Of a DNA stretch of 52,451 nt, positions 16,406-26,500 are shown piece by piece. The notes beneath the pieces are model-generated. The model saw only the letters and a program-made list of their open reading frames with translations, was not told the origin of the DNA and did no database searches. The DNA comes from CAZHHM01 sp964532225 (GTDB lineage: Bacteria; Margulisbacteria; WOR-1; JAKLHX01): the NCBI GenBank assembly GCA_964532225.1, contig CAZHHM010000011.1:1-52451 (forward strand), given 5' to 3'. Positions within the stretch are counted from its first letter, which is position 1, and each line of letters starts with the position of its first letter. The position numbers were made by a program, and so were the translations under genes.

Positions 16406-17784
16406 GCTGCCAGTTCCCCCTTAGCCGCTTTGATCTCTTTGAGCACCTGCACAGGAGATGTCCCGCCGACGCTGTCCCTGCTGTTCAGGCTGTACTCGAT
16501 GGTTATATGGTCGTGGATGTCCTCTCCGAGCTTGTCGCAGTATTTCTTAAAGTCCTTGCTTGATATGTTGTACAGGTCCTTATTGTTGTCGAGGCAGAAT
16601 TTGACGATATTGCCTGTTATCTCGTGAGCCTGCCTGAAAGGAAGCCCTTTCTTTACCATATGGTCGGCAAGATCGGTCGCCGTAAGGCAGCCCTTTTCTG
16701 TCGAGGCCATCATCCTGTCCCCGTTTATCTTGACCGTGCGCAGAAGACCGTTCATCACAGAAAGGCATGCTTTTACCGTGTCGACGGCATCGAAAAGCTG
16801 TTCTTTGTCTTCCTGCATGTCCCTGTTGTATGAGAGCGGAAGGCCCTTCATCATGGTCAGAACGCTTAAAAGGCTTCCGTACACTCTGCCGGTCTTGCCT
16901 CTTGTTAGCTCGGCTGCATCAGGGTTCTTTTTTTGCGGCATGATGCTCGAACCGGTCGAGAAAGTATCCGAAAGCTCAACGAACTTGAACTCGCTCGTCG
17001 CCCAAAGCACTATCTCCTCCGACATCCTTGACAGGTGCATCATGACAAGAGAACAGGCGGCCAGGAACTCGATAACGAAGTCCCTGTCGGAGACGGCGTC
17101 CATGCTGTTCTTGCTGAGCCTGGAGAACCCCAGCTCCCTCATCAGCAGCTGCCTGTCGATATGATAGCTGGAACCTGCCAGCGCCGCGGACCCGAGAGGC
17201 AGTACATCGGCCCTTTCGTAGCACTGGGCCAGGCGCTCGGCATCCCTCTTGAACATCTCATAGTAAGCAAGCATATGGTGGGCGAACAGCACCGGCTGGG
17301 CCCTTTGCATGTGCGTGTAGCCGGGCATTATCACGTCAAAGTTGCCGTCTGCCAGGAAAATGAGGGTCTTCTGCAGCTGCTTGATCAGGTCCTGTACGAA
17401 ACCGATCTCGTCCTTGACGTACATGCGCACATCCGTCGCGACCTGGTCGTTACGGCTGCGTCCGGTATGTATCTTTTTTCCCGCCTCCCCGACCCTTTTT
17501 GTGAGCATGGTCTCGATGTTCATATGTATGTCCTCGAACTCTTTCTTGAGGACGTTCCTATTCTGGTCTATCTCCTTTTCGATCGCAGTGAGGGCAGAAA
17601 TGACCTTGGAGTATTCGGCTCCGGAAAGCACCTTTGCCTTGTTCAGTGCTTTGGCATAGGCCTGGTTCTGCGCGATATCGTATTTGTAAAGCCTCTGGTC
17701 AAAGTGTATGGAGGTATTGAACGACTCCATGACCGAATCCATCTCCTGCGTAAAACGTCCGGACCATGCTTTTTTCTTTTTCAT
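16402..17784 (-). CDS. argH: Argininosuccinate lyase
   Basis: 460 residues. The last step of arginine synthesis, splitting argininosuccinate into arginine and fumarate. Family signatures visible are WSGRFTQEMDSVMESFN at the start, HTGRSRNDQVATDVRMY, GYTHMQRAQPVLFAHH, and the flexible-loop signature GSSIMPQKKNPD with its catalytic Ser. It overlaps argG by 4 bases upstream and ndk by 4 bases downstream (both ATGA), so the three are one transcription unit. Confidence 0.97.
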   Translation of the reverse strand: MKKKKAWSGRFTQEMDSVMESFNTSIHFDQRLYKYDIAQNQAYAKALNKAKVLSGAEYSKVISALTAIEKEIDQNRNVLKKEFEDIHMNIETMLTKRVGEAGKKIHTGRSRNDQVATDVRMYVKDEIGFVQDLIKQLQKTLIFLADGNFDVIMPGYTHMQRAQPVLFAHHMLAYYEMFKRDAERLAQCYERADVLPLGSAALAGSSYHIDRQLLMRELGFSRLSKNSMDAVSDRDFVIEFLAACSLVMMHLSRMSEEIVLWATSEFKFVELSDTFSTGSSIMPQKKNPDAAELTRGKTGRVYGSLLSVLTMMKGLPLSYNRDMQEDKEQLFDAVDTVKACLSVMNGLLRTVKINGDRMMASTEKGCLTATDLADHMVKKGLPFRQAHEITGNIVKFCLDNNKDLYNISSKDFKKYCDKLGEDIHDHITIEYSLNSRDSVGGTSPVQVLKEIKAAKGELAA

Positions 17785-18986
17785 TTAAGGTCGTCCTTTG
17801 CCATGCCTTTCATTTGCAGACCGAACAGCTTGATGAACCCTTCCGCGTCCTTCTGGTCGTATACCTGGTCCTCGCCGAAGGTAGCCAGCTCCGGATCATA
17901 CAGCGACTTTGCCGCCTTGCGCCCCGCGACGATGCAGTTGCCCTTGAACAGCTTCATCTTTACGGACCCGGTCACGTTCTTCTGCGTTTCGTTGATGAAA
18001 GCGTCCATAGCCTTGCGTATGGTGGTGAACCACTGCCCGTTGTATACCAGATCGGCATATTTCTTGGATACGACCTCTTTGAAATGCATAGTGTCCCTGT
18101 CGACGGTTATGGACTCAAGCGCGGCATGGGCCTTGTAAAGGATCGTTCCGCCCGGGGTTTCGTAAACGCCCCTGGATTTGATGCCGACGAGCCTGTTCTC
18201 GACAATATCCACCCTCCCGATCCCGTTGGCCCCGCCGATCTTATTGAGTTTTTCGATAAGCTCGACGGCTCCCATCCTCTTTCCGTTGAGCCCTACAGGA
18301 ACGCCCTTTACAAAATCGATCACAACGTATGCCGGCTTTGCCGGAGCTTTTTCCGGGGAAACTGTCAGCAGGAACATGTCCTCTTTCGGTTCGTTCCACG
18401 GGTCTTCGAGAATACCGCCTTCATAGCTTATATGCCAGAGGTTCCTGTCCATTGAATAGGGTTTCTTCTTTGTTATCGTGACCGGGATCTTATGCTTCTT
18501 GGCATAATCAATCTCGTCCTCGCGCGACTTAAGTTCCCATTCTCTCCACGGGGCGATTATCTTAAGCTCCGGTGCAAGCGCCTTGAAAGTAAGCTCGAAT
18601 CTTACTTGATCGTTGCCTTTGCCGGTAGCTCCGTGAGCAACGGCATCGGCTTTTTCTTTAAGAGCTATCTCTACTTGTTTCTTTGCGATTATAGGCCTTG
18701 CTATTGAGGTGCCCATCATGTATTCGCCTTCGTAGATAGCCCCTGATTTGAGCATAGGCCAGAGATACTCTTTTGCGAACTCTTCACGGAGATCTTCGAT
18801 GTATATCTTTGAGGCCCCGGTCCTGAGCGCTTTCTGTTTCAGGCCTTTCAGCTCCTCCGCCTGACCGACATCCGCCGCGAAAGCTATCACTTCGCAGCCG
18901 TAATTATCGATGAGCCATTTCATCATGATCGACGTATCAAGCCCGCCGGAATATGCCAGTACTACTTTGTTGATCTTTTTGCTCAT
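17781..18986 (-). CDS. argG: Argininosuccinate synthase
   Basis: 401 residues. It joins citrulline and aspartate using ATP. The PP-loop AYSGGLDTSI is at residues 10-19. HGATGKGNDQVRFE, the EDPWNEPKEDMF segment and VYNGQWFTTIRKAMDAF follow in the usual order. The ribosome-binding site AGGAGA is 4 bases before the ATG. It is the first gene of the argG-argH-ndk-TPM unit and lies 81 bases after argF, across a hairpin-forming repeat. Confidence 0.97.
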   Translation of the reverse strand: MSKKINKVVLAYSGGLDTSIMMKWLIDNYGCEVIAFAADVGQAEELKGLKQKALRTGASKIYIEDLREEFAKEYLWPMLKSGAIYEGEYMMGTSIARPIIAKKQVEIALKEKADAVAHGATGKGNDQVRFELTFKALAPELKIIAPWREWELKSREDEIDYAKKHKIPVTITKKKPYSMDRNLWHISYEGGILEDPWNEPKEDMFLLTVSPEKAPAKPAYVVIDFVKGVPVGLNGKRMGAVELIEKLNKIGGANGIGRVDIVENRLVGIKSRGVYETPGGTILYKAHAALESITVDRDTMHFKEVVSKKYADLVYNGQWFTTIRKAMDAFINETQKNVTGSVKMKLFKGNCIVAGRKAAKSLYDPELATFGEDQVYDQKDAEGFIKLFGLQMKGMAKDDLK

Positions 18987-19010
18987 TGTTTCTCCTGATT
19001 CTTAAAATGA

Positions 19011-19062
19011 GTAGCCAGTAGCCGGGAGCCAGTTCAAGACCTGGCTACTGGCCGCTGGCTAC
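19011..19062. repeat. Nested inverted repeat between argF and argG
   Basis: GTAGCCAG (19011-19018) pairs with CTGGCTAC at 19055-19062 and again at 19041-19048, and CCAGTAGCC (19015-19023) pairs with GGCTACTGG (19043-19051). Alternative stems are possible. It has no T-run, so it is more likely a mobile intergenic repeat or a leader structure than a simple terminator. Confidence 0.6.
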
Positions 19063-19067
19063 CGGTT

Positions 19068-19925
19068 TTACGTCAACAGCTTGACCAATATCGCCTTCTG
19101 GACATGGAGCCTGTTCTCGGCCTGGTCGAATATGATGGAGTTTTTGCTCTCCATCACCTCATCTGTGATCTCCTCGCCCCTGTGGGCCGGCAGGCAGTGC
19201 ATCACCAGGACATCTTTCTTGGCCTTGCTCACCAGCGAGTAGTTCACCTGGTATTTTGCAAAGGCTTTGAGCCTTTTTTTGGATTCAGCCTCCTGCCCCA
19301 TAGAAGTCCAAACATCAGTATAGATGACATCGGCGTTCTCTACTGCCTTGGCAGGGTCATAGACTACCTTTGCCCCTTCGAGCTCATATCCTTTCGGGCA
19401 GCAAAGCACGAAGTGGATACCGGTTTTTTTGCAAAGCTCGTTCAGCGACCTTGCGACATTGTTGCCGTCGCCTACAAAGACCATTTTCAGGCCTTCGACC
19501 TTCTTCCTTTTCTCAATAAGCGTGAACACATCGGCAAGCGCCTGGCATGGATGGGAAAGGTCGCTGAGCGCGTTAATTACCGGTACTTTGGAATTTTCCG
19601 CCATTTCTTCGACCTTGGCATGTTCAAATGTCCTGATCAATATCGCATCGACATAACGTGATAGGGTCCTGGCGGCATCGGCAACGGATTCACGCCTGCC
19701 GAGCTGTATGGTCCCGTCCCCCAGGGTCACGGCATGGCCTCCAAGCTGGAACATGCCTACTTCGAAGGAAACCCGGGTACGATTTGACGGTTTTTCGAAT
19801 ATCATAGCCAAAGTTTTGCCTTTTAGGAGGTCCTGGGAAGGTTTTTTCTTGAGTTCAGCCGCAAGCTCGAATATCCGGTCTATCCGAAGTTCAGACAGCT
19901 CTTTTATGGTCAAGAGGTGCTGCAT
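19068..19925 (-). CDS. argF: Ornithine carbamoyltransferase
   Basis: 285 residues, slightly shorter than the common 300-330. It makes citrulline from ornithine and carbamoyl phosphate. The carbamoyl-phosphate loop KPSNRTRVSFE, the GRRESVADAARTLSRYVDAILIRT region, the NALSDLSHPCQALAD segment (His and Gln) and the ornithine motif MHCLPAHRGEEI are all intact. A possible promoter TTGATT-N17-TAATAT ends 7 bases before the ATG and no Shine-Dalgarno is seen, so it may be leaderless. Confidence 0.96.
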   Translation of the reverse strand: MQHLLTIKELSELRIDRIFELAAELKKKPSQDLLKGKTLAMIFEKPSNRTRVSFEVGMFQLGGHAVTLGDGTIQLGRRESVADAARTLSRYVDAILIRTFEHAKVEEMAENSKVPVINALSDLSHPCQALADVFTLIEKRKKVEGLKMVFVGDGNNVARSLNELCKKTGIHFVLCCPKGYELEGAKVVYDPAKAVENADVIYTDVWTSMGQEAESKKRLKAFAKYQVNYSLVSKAKKDVLVMHCLPAHRGEEITDEVMESKNSIIFDQAENRLHVQKAILVKLLT

Positions 19926-19932
19926 ATGGGAA

Positions 19933-19961
19933 ATATTAACATATTGCTATTGTCAAATCAA
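19933..19961 (-). promoter_or_regulatory. Putative argF promoter
   Basis: On the minus strand TTGATT, 17 bases, then TAATAT, ending 7 bases before the argF ATG. A TTGACA overlaps the -35 but its spacing to TAATAT (12) is too short. Leaderless start inferred. Confidence 0.45.
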
Positions 19962-19968
19962 AGCGTTA

Positions 19969-20553
19969 TTAATGATAGCTGCCGGTAATTTTGACTACCT
20001 CTCCCAGCAGGAAATTGACCCGGAGAGGCTGGAACTCCCTGAAAATGTCCTGGTAGAGCCCCCTATTGTCGGGAAGCACCACCACATGCTTGTCCGGTAC
20101 CACAGTGGGCGGATAATTGATCCCGCTTAAATGCCCCTTTAAGTAGTGTTCATTTATGGACTTGCCGTTAAGGACCATGTTCCCTTCAGAAATCATAAAA
20201 ATGTCACCCGGATGGGCAACCATTCTTTTTATTTCCGGAAGCAACTGTTCCGGCTGCCAGAACAATACTACTGATGACCGGTCAGGCAGGTCCGGGTCGA
20301 ACGCTCCTCCGGTGAACATCAGTTCTTTGAATATAAAATGGGACCCCTCCGGCATGTTCGGTTCCATGCATTTATCCACGACCCTGATCTCCCATAGTCT
20401 TTGGACCGAATTGGTATAAAGTTTCTGTACTGTTCTGAAAGGCGGCCTTTTTACGGGATTTGACAGGGTTATGATGCCGTCAAGGCGGCGGTCGCAGCGA
20501 AGACTGTTCGTATAAGGCGTCGAAAAGGTCTTTGAGAAAAATATCCCTGACAT
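19969..20553 (-). CDS. Signal-peptidase-I-like (S26 family) protein with Cys in place of the Ser nucleophile
   Basis: 194 residues. The layout resembles the S26 catalytic core: box B-like VVDKCMEPNMPEGSHFIFKE (residues 58-77), where the family has S-M-x-P and this protein has Cys62; box D-like IKRMVAHPGD (108-117) with the general-base Lys109 kept; a VLNGKSINEHYL segment; and box E-like VPDKHVVVLPDNRG (152-165). No N-terminal membrane anchor is seen. The codon for residue 62 is TGC, one change from Ser AGC. It lies 41 bases after the giant gene on the same strand. It may be a Cys-Lys peptidase or an inactive relative. Confidence 0.72.
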   Translation of the reverse strand: MSGIFFSKTFSTPYTNSLRCDRRLDGIITLSNPVKRPPFRTVQKLYTNSVQRLWEIRVVDKCMEPNMPEGSHFIFKELMFTGGAFDPDLPDRSSVVLFWQPEQLLPEIKRMVAHPGDIFMISEGNMVLNGKSINEHYLKGHLSGINYPPTVVPDKHVVVLPDNRGLYQDIFREFQPLRVNFLLGEVVKITGSYH

Positions 20554-20594
20554 CTCGATACCTTATCGTGCCGGACTTGAATGGATTTCAGTGA

Positions 20595-23500
20595 TTATTT
20601 TCCGTATTTGCTGTAAAGATATTTTATGAACTCGACTTGGCTCTCTCTTTTCAGAGTACCGTTCCCGTTGAACATATCACGGAAATCGCGGCATCCGTCA
20701 AGGTATCCGTACTGGTACTTTGGAGTGTTCCACCTTGTCGGGTCGACAGATAAAATACTGCTCATCCTGGCCTGGATCATAATGACAGAACCCTTTTTGA
20801 GGACATCTGAGACCTGCTGATGGGTTATAAAGAACTGTTTGGCTATATCATCCATGATCTGCTGCTCTGTTCTGTTCTTTCCCTCAGCGATGTACTTCTC
20901 GGCGATCGCCCTGAAGACCGTCTCTTCACTGACGTTCATGTTTATCATTGCGACCCGGCCTCCCATAGGGTTGTGCTCTTTTCTTTGCGTGGGCATCATG
21001 ACGAACTCCAGCTCTGTGCTCAGATCGGCCATTTTTCCTCCCGCGGACAGATAAGACGCTATCTCTTTAAGAACGAGCTCTCGTTCTGACACGACAGACT
21101 TCTGGTCCGACCTCAGGACCTCGAGCAAACGCTCTCTTCCTTTTTCTGTGGCATTTATTTCCTGTGATCTCGCTGCGCTTGTAAAAAGCGTATTCCCCAC
21201 CCAGGCTGCCGAAGACGCCAGCCAGCCCCTGTCTTTCTGGTTCATCTCGTAAACTCTTTCCTCAACGGACCTGCTGTATTCCGTGCTCATTGCAAGATCG
21301 ATCAGGTCCATGCCGAATGATGCCCATCCAACTATTGGGATGGCCTTGGTCGCCCCCTTAAGGCCTAGTTTGACGATCAAGTTCTTCAGCACCGCAGAAC
21401 CAAGTGATCTGCTCACAATGCTCCCGGATAATTTCATTACGGTCATGCCGGCCGCCATTGAACCCAGCCCCCTCACAAGCTGGTTCTCCACTCCAAGCGA
21501 GGCAAGCGCTGGGTCAAGGAGCTTTGTAAGTATGGTCAGCTCCCCCATGCCTTTGAAGAATTTATTGAGTGATGCTACCGTTCTTCCGAATTTTGTCGGG
21601 TTTTCAGAAATCAATTTTACCCTGTCGATGATATATGCTTTTTCGCCATAGACGGCCTTGACCCAGAGCGGTCCTGATCCGAGAGATGCTAAATAACCTA
21701 CTGCCAGAGGGAATATCTGGTGAACCAGAGGATCATTAATACCGAATTCGCTCAGGAACGCGCTGGCCCCCATCATGACGGCAAGCCCAAAAAGCATCTC
21801 CCCGCCGTTTGCCAGGAGCGCCTTGCCCCTCCCGACCTTGAGTTCCGCTGCCCTTGCGTCAAGACCTTTGATGAAGGCCTTTCCTTTTTCTGAGGCGAGG
21901 AACGTCCGGCCTTTTTCCGAACGCAGCCAGTCCGTCACCCTTTGAGCGACCTGCTCGCTGGTAATGACCTTCTTCATTTCATTAACGGCTGTCGGGCCGT
22001 CAGCATCTTTCAGGGTGACCCTTGAAGTGCCGCCTCTTGCAACAGCAGGCTCTGCGTTAGCGGGTAAGCCCGAGCTCGATGCCGCGCGCTTTTCGGCGAC
22101 CTTTGCAGCAACGATCCTTACCCCGGCCTTTGCAGCTCTGGCCCCGAACGATACGGTATTCACAAGAGGATTGTGCATAAAGTTAAGTAAAGCATTGTGT
22201 TTTGTTGCGAACCTTAACGTGAACATCATCGTGCTGCGGTTCCTGTAAGCCCAGTTCCTCAGGCTTTCGGCAATTTCCCTGGAGCCTGAAATAGCAGCTT
22301 CATTTCCTGCGCGTATAGCCTCAAATCTTTCACTGCCGAATGTCCTTGATACGATGGTCTCTGCCTCTGAAAGGGTCATCTTGGTCACTTTCTTGTTACT
22401 GTACCCTCTGCCGGTCTCGATCAAGTCCTTCCCGCGAACTAACGTCTCGATGGCCGCCTCTAACTTTGTGAAGTTCTCCATCTTCCTCGAATCATACCCC
22501 TGTCTTATTAGCAGGTCCGGAAGGTCTTTTGCGGAGGCCTTTAACGAGGCTTCTCTTTTTTCTGGACCGCCCTGAGCCAATCCCTCTTCCTGATAGATGA
22601 ACTCAAAAGTGGAATTTTGAGCTACCATTTGAGCCAACCCTGCAGTCTTTTTCTTTGAAGCTGCGCTCATCAGTTCATTCAGCGTTAACGACCTGCCGTC
22701 AGGCATCTCGACAAGCACACCGGTCACCTTGTCGGCTCTGGGGTAGTAATTCCCGTTGACAAATATGCTTACTTCATTAACAGCTTTGGATAGAGAAGTG
22801 AAAGGCTCTACGGTACGCAGCCCTCTATAAGCCACGTCATACGGATTTGTGAATGTTTCTCTTACAAGTCCTGTAGTGCGGCCGGCAACCTTTGCGATAT
22901 TGTTCACTACCAGGCTGTGATAAGGTGAAGACCCTCCCTTGAATGAATTGTATAGAGTGCTCTGCTTGAAAGGCTTTACGAACGGCGAGAATACCCACTG
23001 GCTGAGGCTCTGATATGCCATTTCATTAAGCAACATGTTGTTGAATCCGGTCTTGAAAGCGGCCGACCAGCCGACCCTCATAGCTCTTGACAGAGTTTTT
23101 GACAGCCTGTATACGGCCGTAAGTTCAAAACCAGGGCCAAGAGGCCCTCCTATCGCCCGGTTGCAGAAACTGAAGGCAGAATACAGGAAAGCACTGGTAG
23201 CGGCGATAGAGCCCAATGATTCGAAAGGGCTGACCCCTGGAGCTCGCATCGAGTCAAGGGTCATATGTAAAGGAGACTTGCCAAGCTCCCACAGCAAGAA
23301 GCTAGCCATTTGGATTATGAACGGGGTTGCTCCTTCAACGAACTTGCCTTCCCCTCCTCCCGTCATCAAGGATGTAAGGTTAGAATACATGCCGACACTT
23401 ATCTGAAAGGGTATCATTGCCCACGAAAATGCGGTCTTTCCGAAACCTGAAAGAAACTCTACGGAATGCTCTCCCAATAAGCGCTGGTTGATCAACTCTG

Positions 23501-26500
23501 AACCCGGGTCGAAACTGTATTGAGAAAGTTCTTTTGCCATAGCGGAGGCAAATGTCCGGCCGGCGCCAAATACATCATATTCAGGCAGGAAAGGCAAATA
23601 CTCAGAATGCGGGATATTTTTTGCGGTATTGAGACTGAATGCTTCAGATGCAATGACGGGATCTCCGGACGGATAGTAGACAACCGTCTCCATTTTTTCG
23701 CCCGGCTCAATATTAAGCGTTCTCACCGGATCGAACGACAAGATGTAGTCGACAGGGTCCCTTTTTGAAGGAACGGCATCTGCTCTTATGCTTTCATATG
23801 TGAAGTACTGCTTAATAAGGCAGAACAGCATATAGCTGGGGTCCGTTTCGTCCTGTTTCGCCCCTACAAGTATCCTCTTGCCGACAAGTTCTTTTTTGTG
23901 CGTTTCAAGATAGTCGATAAGCTTTTCAAGGGAAGGCATGGTACCCCTCTGCTTTTTCAGGCGCTCTGCAGTATGAGCGTTCTTGGGATCGCTTAGATAT
24001 TTCTGCTCCTGCCTGAAAAGCTTGATCAGTGCGTCCAGCTCCCTCTCGAGCATAGCCCCGTAAGGGACGATATTATCGCCTCCGACGATTATGGTCTTGG
24101 CCAATAGAGTAAGGTCCTCTTTGGTCTCATCGCTCGTCCTGAAAACACCGTTAAGCATAACAAGCCACGGCATGAATGACCCCGGGTCCTCAATGGCTGT
24201 TTCATAATCCACGCCGCCGGTGTGGACATCGGTCCCGTCGGTTGATGTAGCCACTCCGCCAGCAATATACCTTATGGGAGTGATCAGTCTCTGCGCATAC
24301 CTGTTGAACAGGCCTAGAGCGACCGTTGCGACATCGCCTTTACTGACATAATCCGTGTTAAGCCTCTTTAAGAGCTTCTGCATGGCTATCTTGCCGTCTG
24401 AAACTGCCTGCGGCTCACCGGGGATCACGAACAGGGTGAAATACCTTCCTCCGCAAGCCTCAAGCCCTTTCTTGGCTTTGCTCAACAGCTCCTGGTTGGT
24501 CTCATGCACTTCCTGCATCATCATGCTTTGGACCATTTCAGGGGTAGTATCCCTTTTAAAGCCATCGTAGCCCTCCACGGCCTTGATGAACTCAAGATCT
24601 ATGCTGCTGTTTATTGTGTCCATCCAGTACTTCGATACGCTTGCCTGAAGGGAGTCAAGCTTGACCTTAAGCTCCTTAAGTTCCTTTACCAGGGCCTTTA
24701 TCTCGGGATCGTTCTTTTTTAATTCCTCGAGTACGCGGCTTTTTTCCTCAAATGTATAAGGAGCGAGCTTGCGTTCAAGGACCTCAGCAATTTTCTTTTG
24801 TAGAACGACCGATCTTTCGACCAGAGGCTTGCGCTGCTTAAGGACGCTCTCCGTGGGCCCCATGTTCCTGAAAACATATTTTGCCTTGATGAACTGTATG
24901 AGCAGATCGTTCGTTCCGGGCTGCATCCTGAGGTCGGAGACCGGTATCGTGCTGAACACGAACTCTTCTTTGAGCTTATGCAGCAAGCCTTTCTTTTCTT
25001 CGCCCATGTTAAGCACGAAAGCGCTTCCAAGCTGGCCGGATATCCTTGACAGCGCCTTGAAGGCGAGCTCATGTCCTGAATAATACGGGTTGTTCTCACT
25101 GTCTATTGTGGATATCGCTCTTTCGCCAAGCACGGAAGACAGCGACTTGAGCTGCGAGATCTCGTCTTTGCTTAGGCCGGGGAACACTAACCAGGCGGAC
25201 CCGCTTAAGAGCTTGGCCATTGCCGCGTCCTTGATTATCTTCGGGATATTGGCAACATCTTCTGCGGTTATATAAATACCCGGATTGTCTATCCATTCGA
25301 CCAGTTTTTTCGCGGTCAGCCTTTGGTCCTCGGGCAGTTTTTTTACGGCATCATCATTCAGATATTTGGACAGGGTCGATATCTCTGCCTGGGTGTTCGG
25401 CGTATAATGCAGGCTGTATTTGGCCTGCCCCAGCAGCCCGACAAGAAGCATAAGGTCTTTACCGTTCATCAGGTTTGACGGAACATAGTATTCGGTAACC
25501 GTCTTTCCGTCGACCGTCTTTTTTCTTCTTGGTGTGACACCCGAGACCTCGGTCGATCCGGCGGACATCATCAGGGTCTTAAGTGCCGATAAAGGCGCTT
25601 TCCTGGCATATGAGGCGGGATTGAACGATGTAGATACCGGAATCAGGTCCTTGTCGGGTTCAGGTCCTTTTGTATTGACCTGCGCATTGGCTCTGGCGGC
25701 CCCAAGCCTTTCAACTGACGACCTGTCAAGCTTTATGACCTGAACGATCTGATTGCCTTCTCCTGGCCCTATCTTTGCTTCTCCCATGAGCAGCCTTTCG
25801 GTCATTGCCTGGTCATAGATATCTTCGATCGCTTTTCTGATATCCCCTTTGCCGGACCTTAAGAGAAGCTCAAGAGTGTTTACAACATATCTTCTGACCC
25901 ATGGGTCAGCGCCCAGACGCGACAGCATGTCAGGAACAATGGCCAGCCCCTTTTCATCTATGCCTGAAGCTGATATCGCCCTTATAGAATTCACGAGATC
26001 GCTCAGAACATGATCCGACTCATCCGAATAGTTCACCTCATGCCCCATTACATCCGGCTCGCCTTGAAGTTCTTTTTTGATCTTAAGATTGGTCTCCTGG
26101 ACCAGTTTCTGGCGGTTCTTGCTGTGTTTAAGCAGATAGTCGTTCCTTTTATCGTTATAAGCATGCCACAGCTCTGCATCCTCTTTTGAAAGGGACCTTA
26201 CGAACAAAGACGCTATTTCACAGCGCAACTCAGGATCTTTGAGCGATTCAAGGTCTTTGCCGGTTAAGGTTTTTAGAGAACTTTGATCAATGCCATTAGC
26301 CTTGAGGATATCAAGCCAGAATGCAGTGAACTTGTTTTCCAGCTCGTCATATTTGGCGTGTTCGGGATCTTTCTTGAGCCTGTCCCTGACGTCGGCATTA
26401 TACTGCTCTTCGATAGCCGCGTTCATTTTGTCTATCAGGGCCTTTCTCTTTTCCCTGCCTGTGAAGACGGCCTCCTTCCACTCTGTCCCGATCATTGAGT

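Noticed and set aside
17035..18138. Long open frame on the plus strand (367 codons)
   Set aside because: It lies antisense to argH and argG, which have clear family motifs; it shows no recognisable domain and has no ribosome-binding site.
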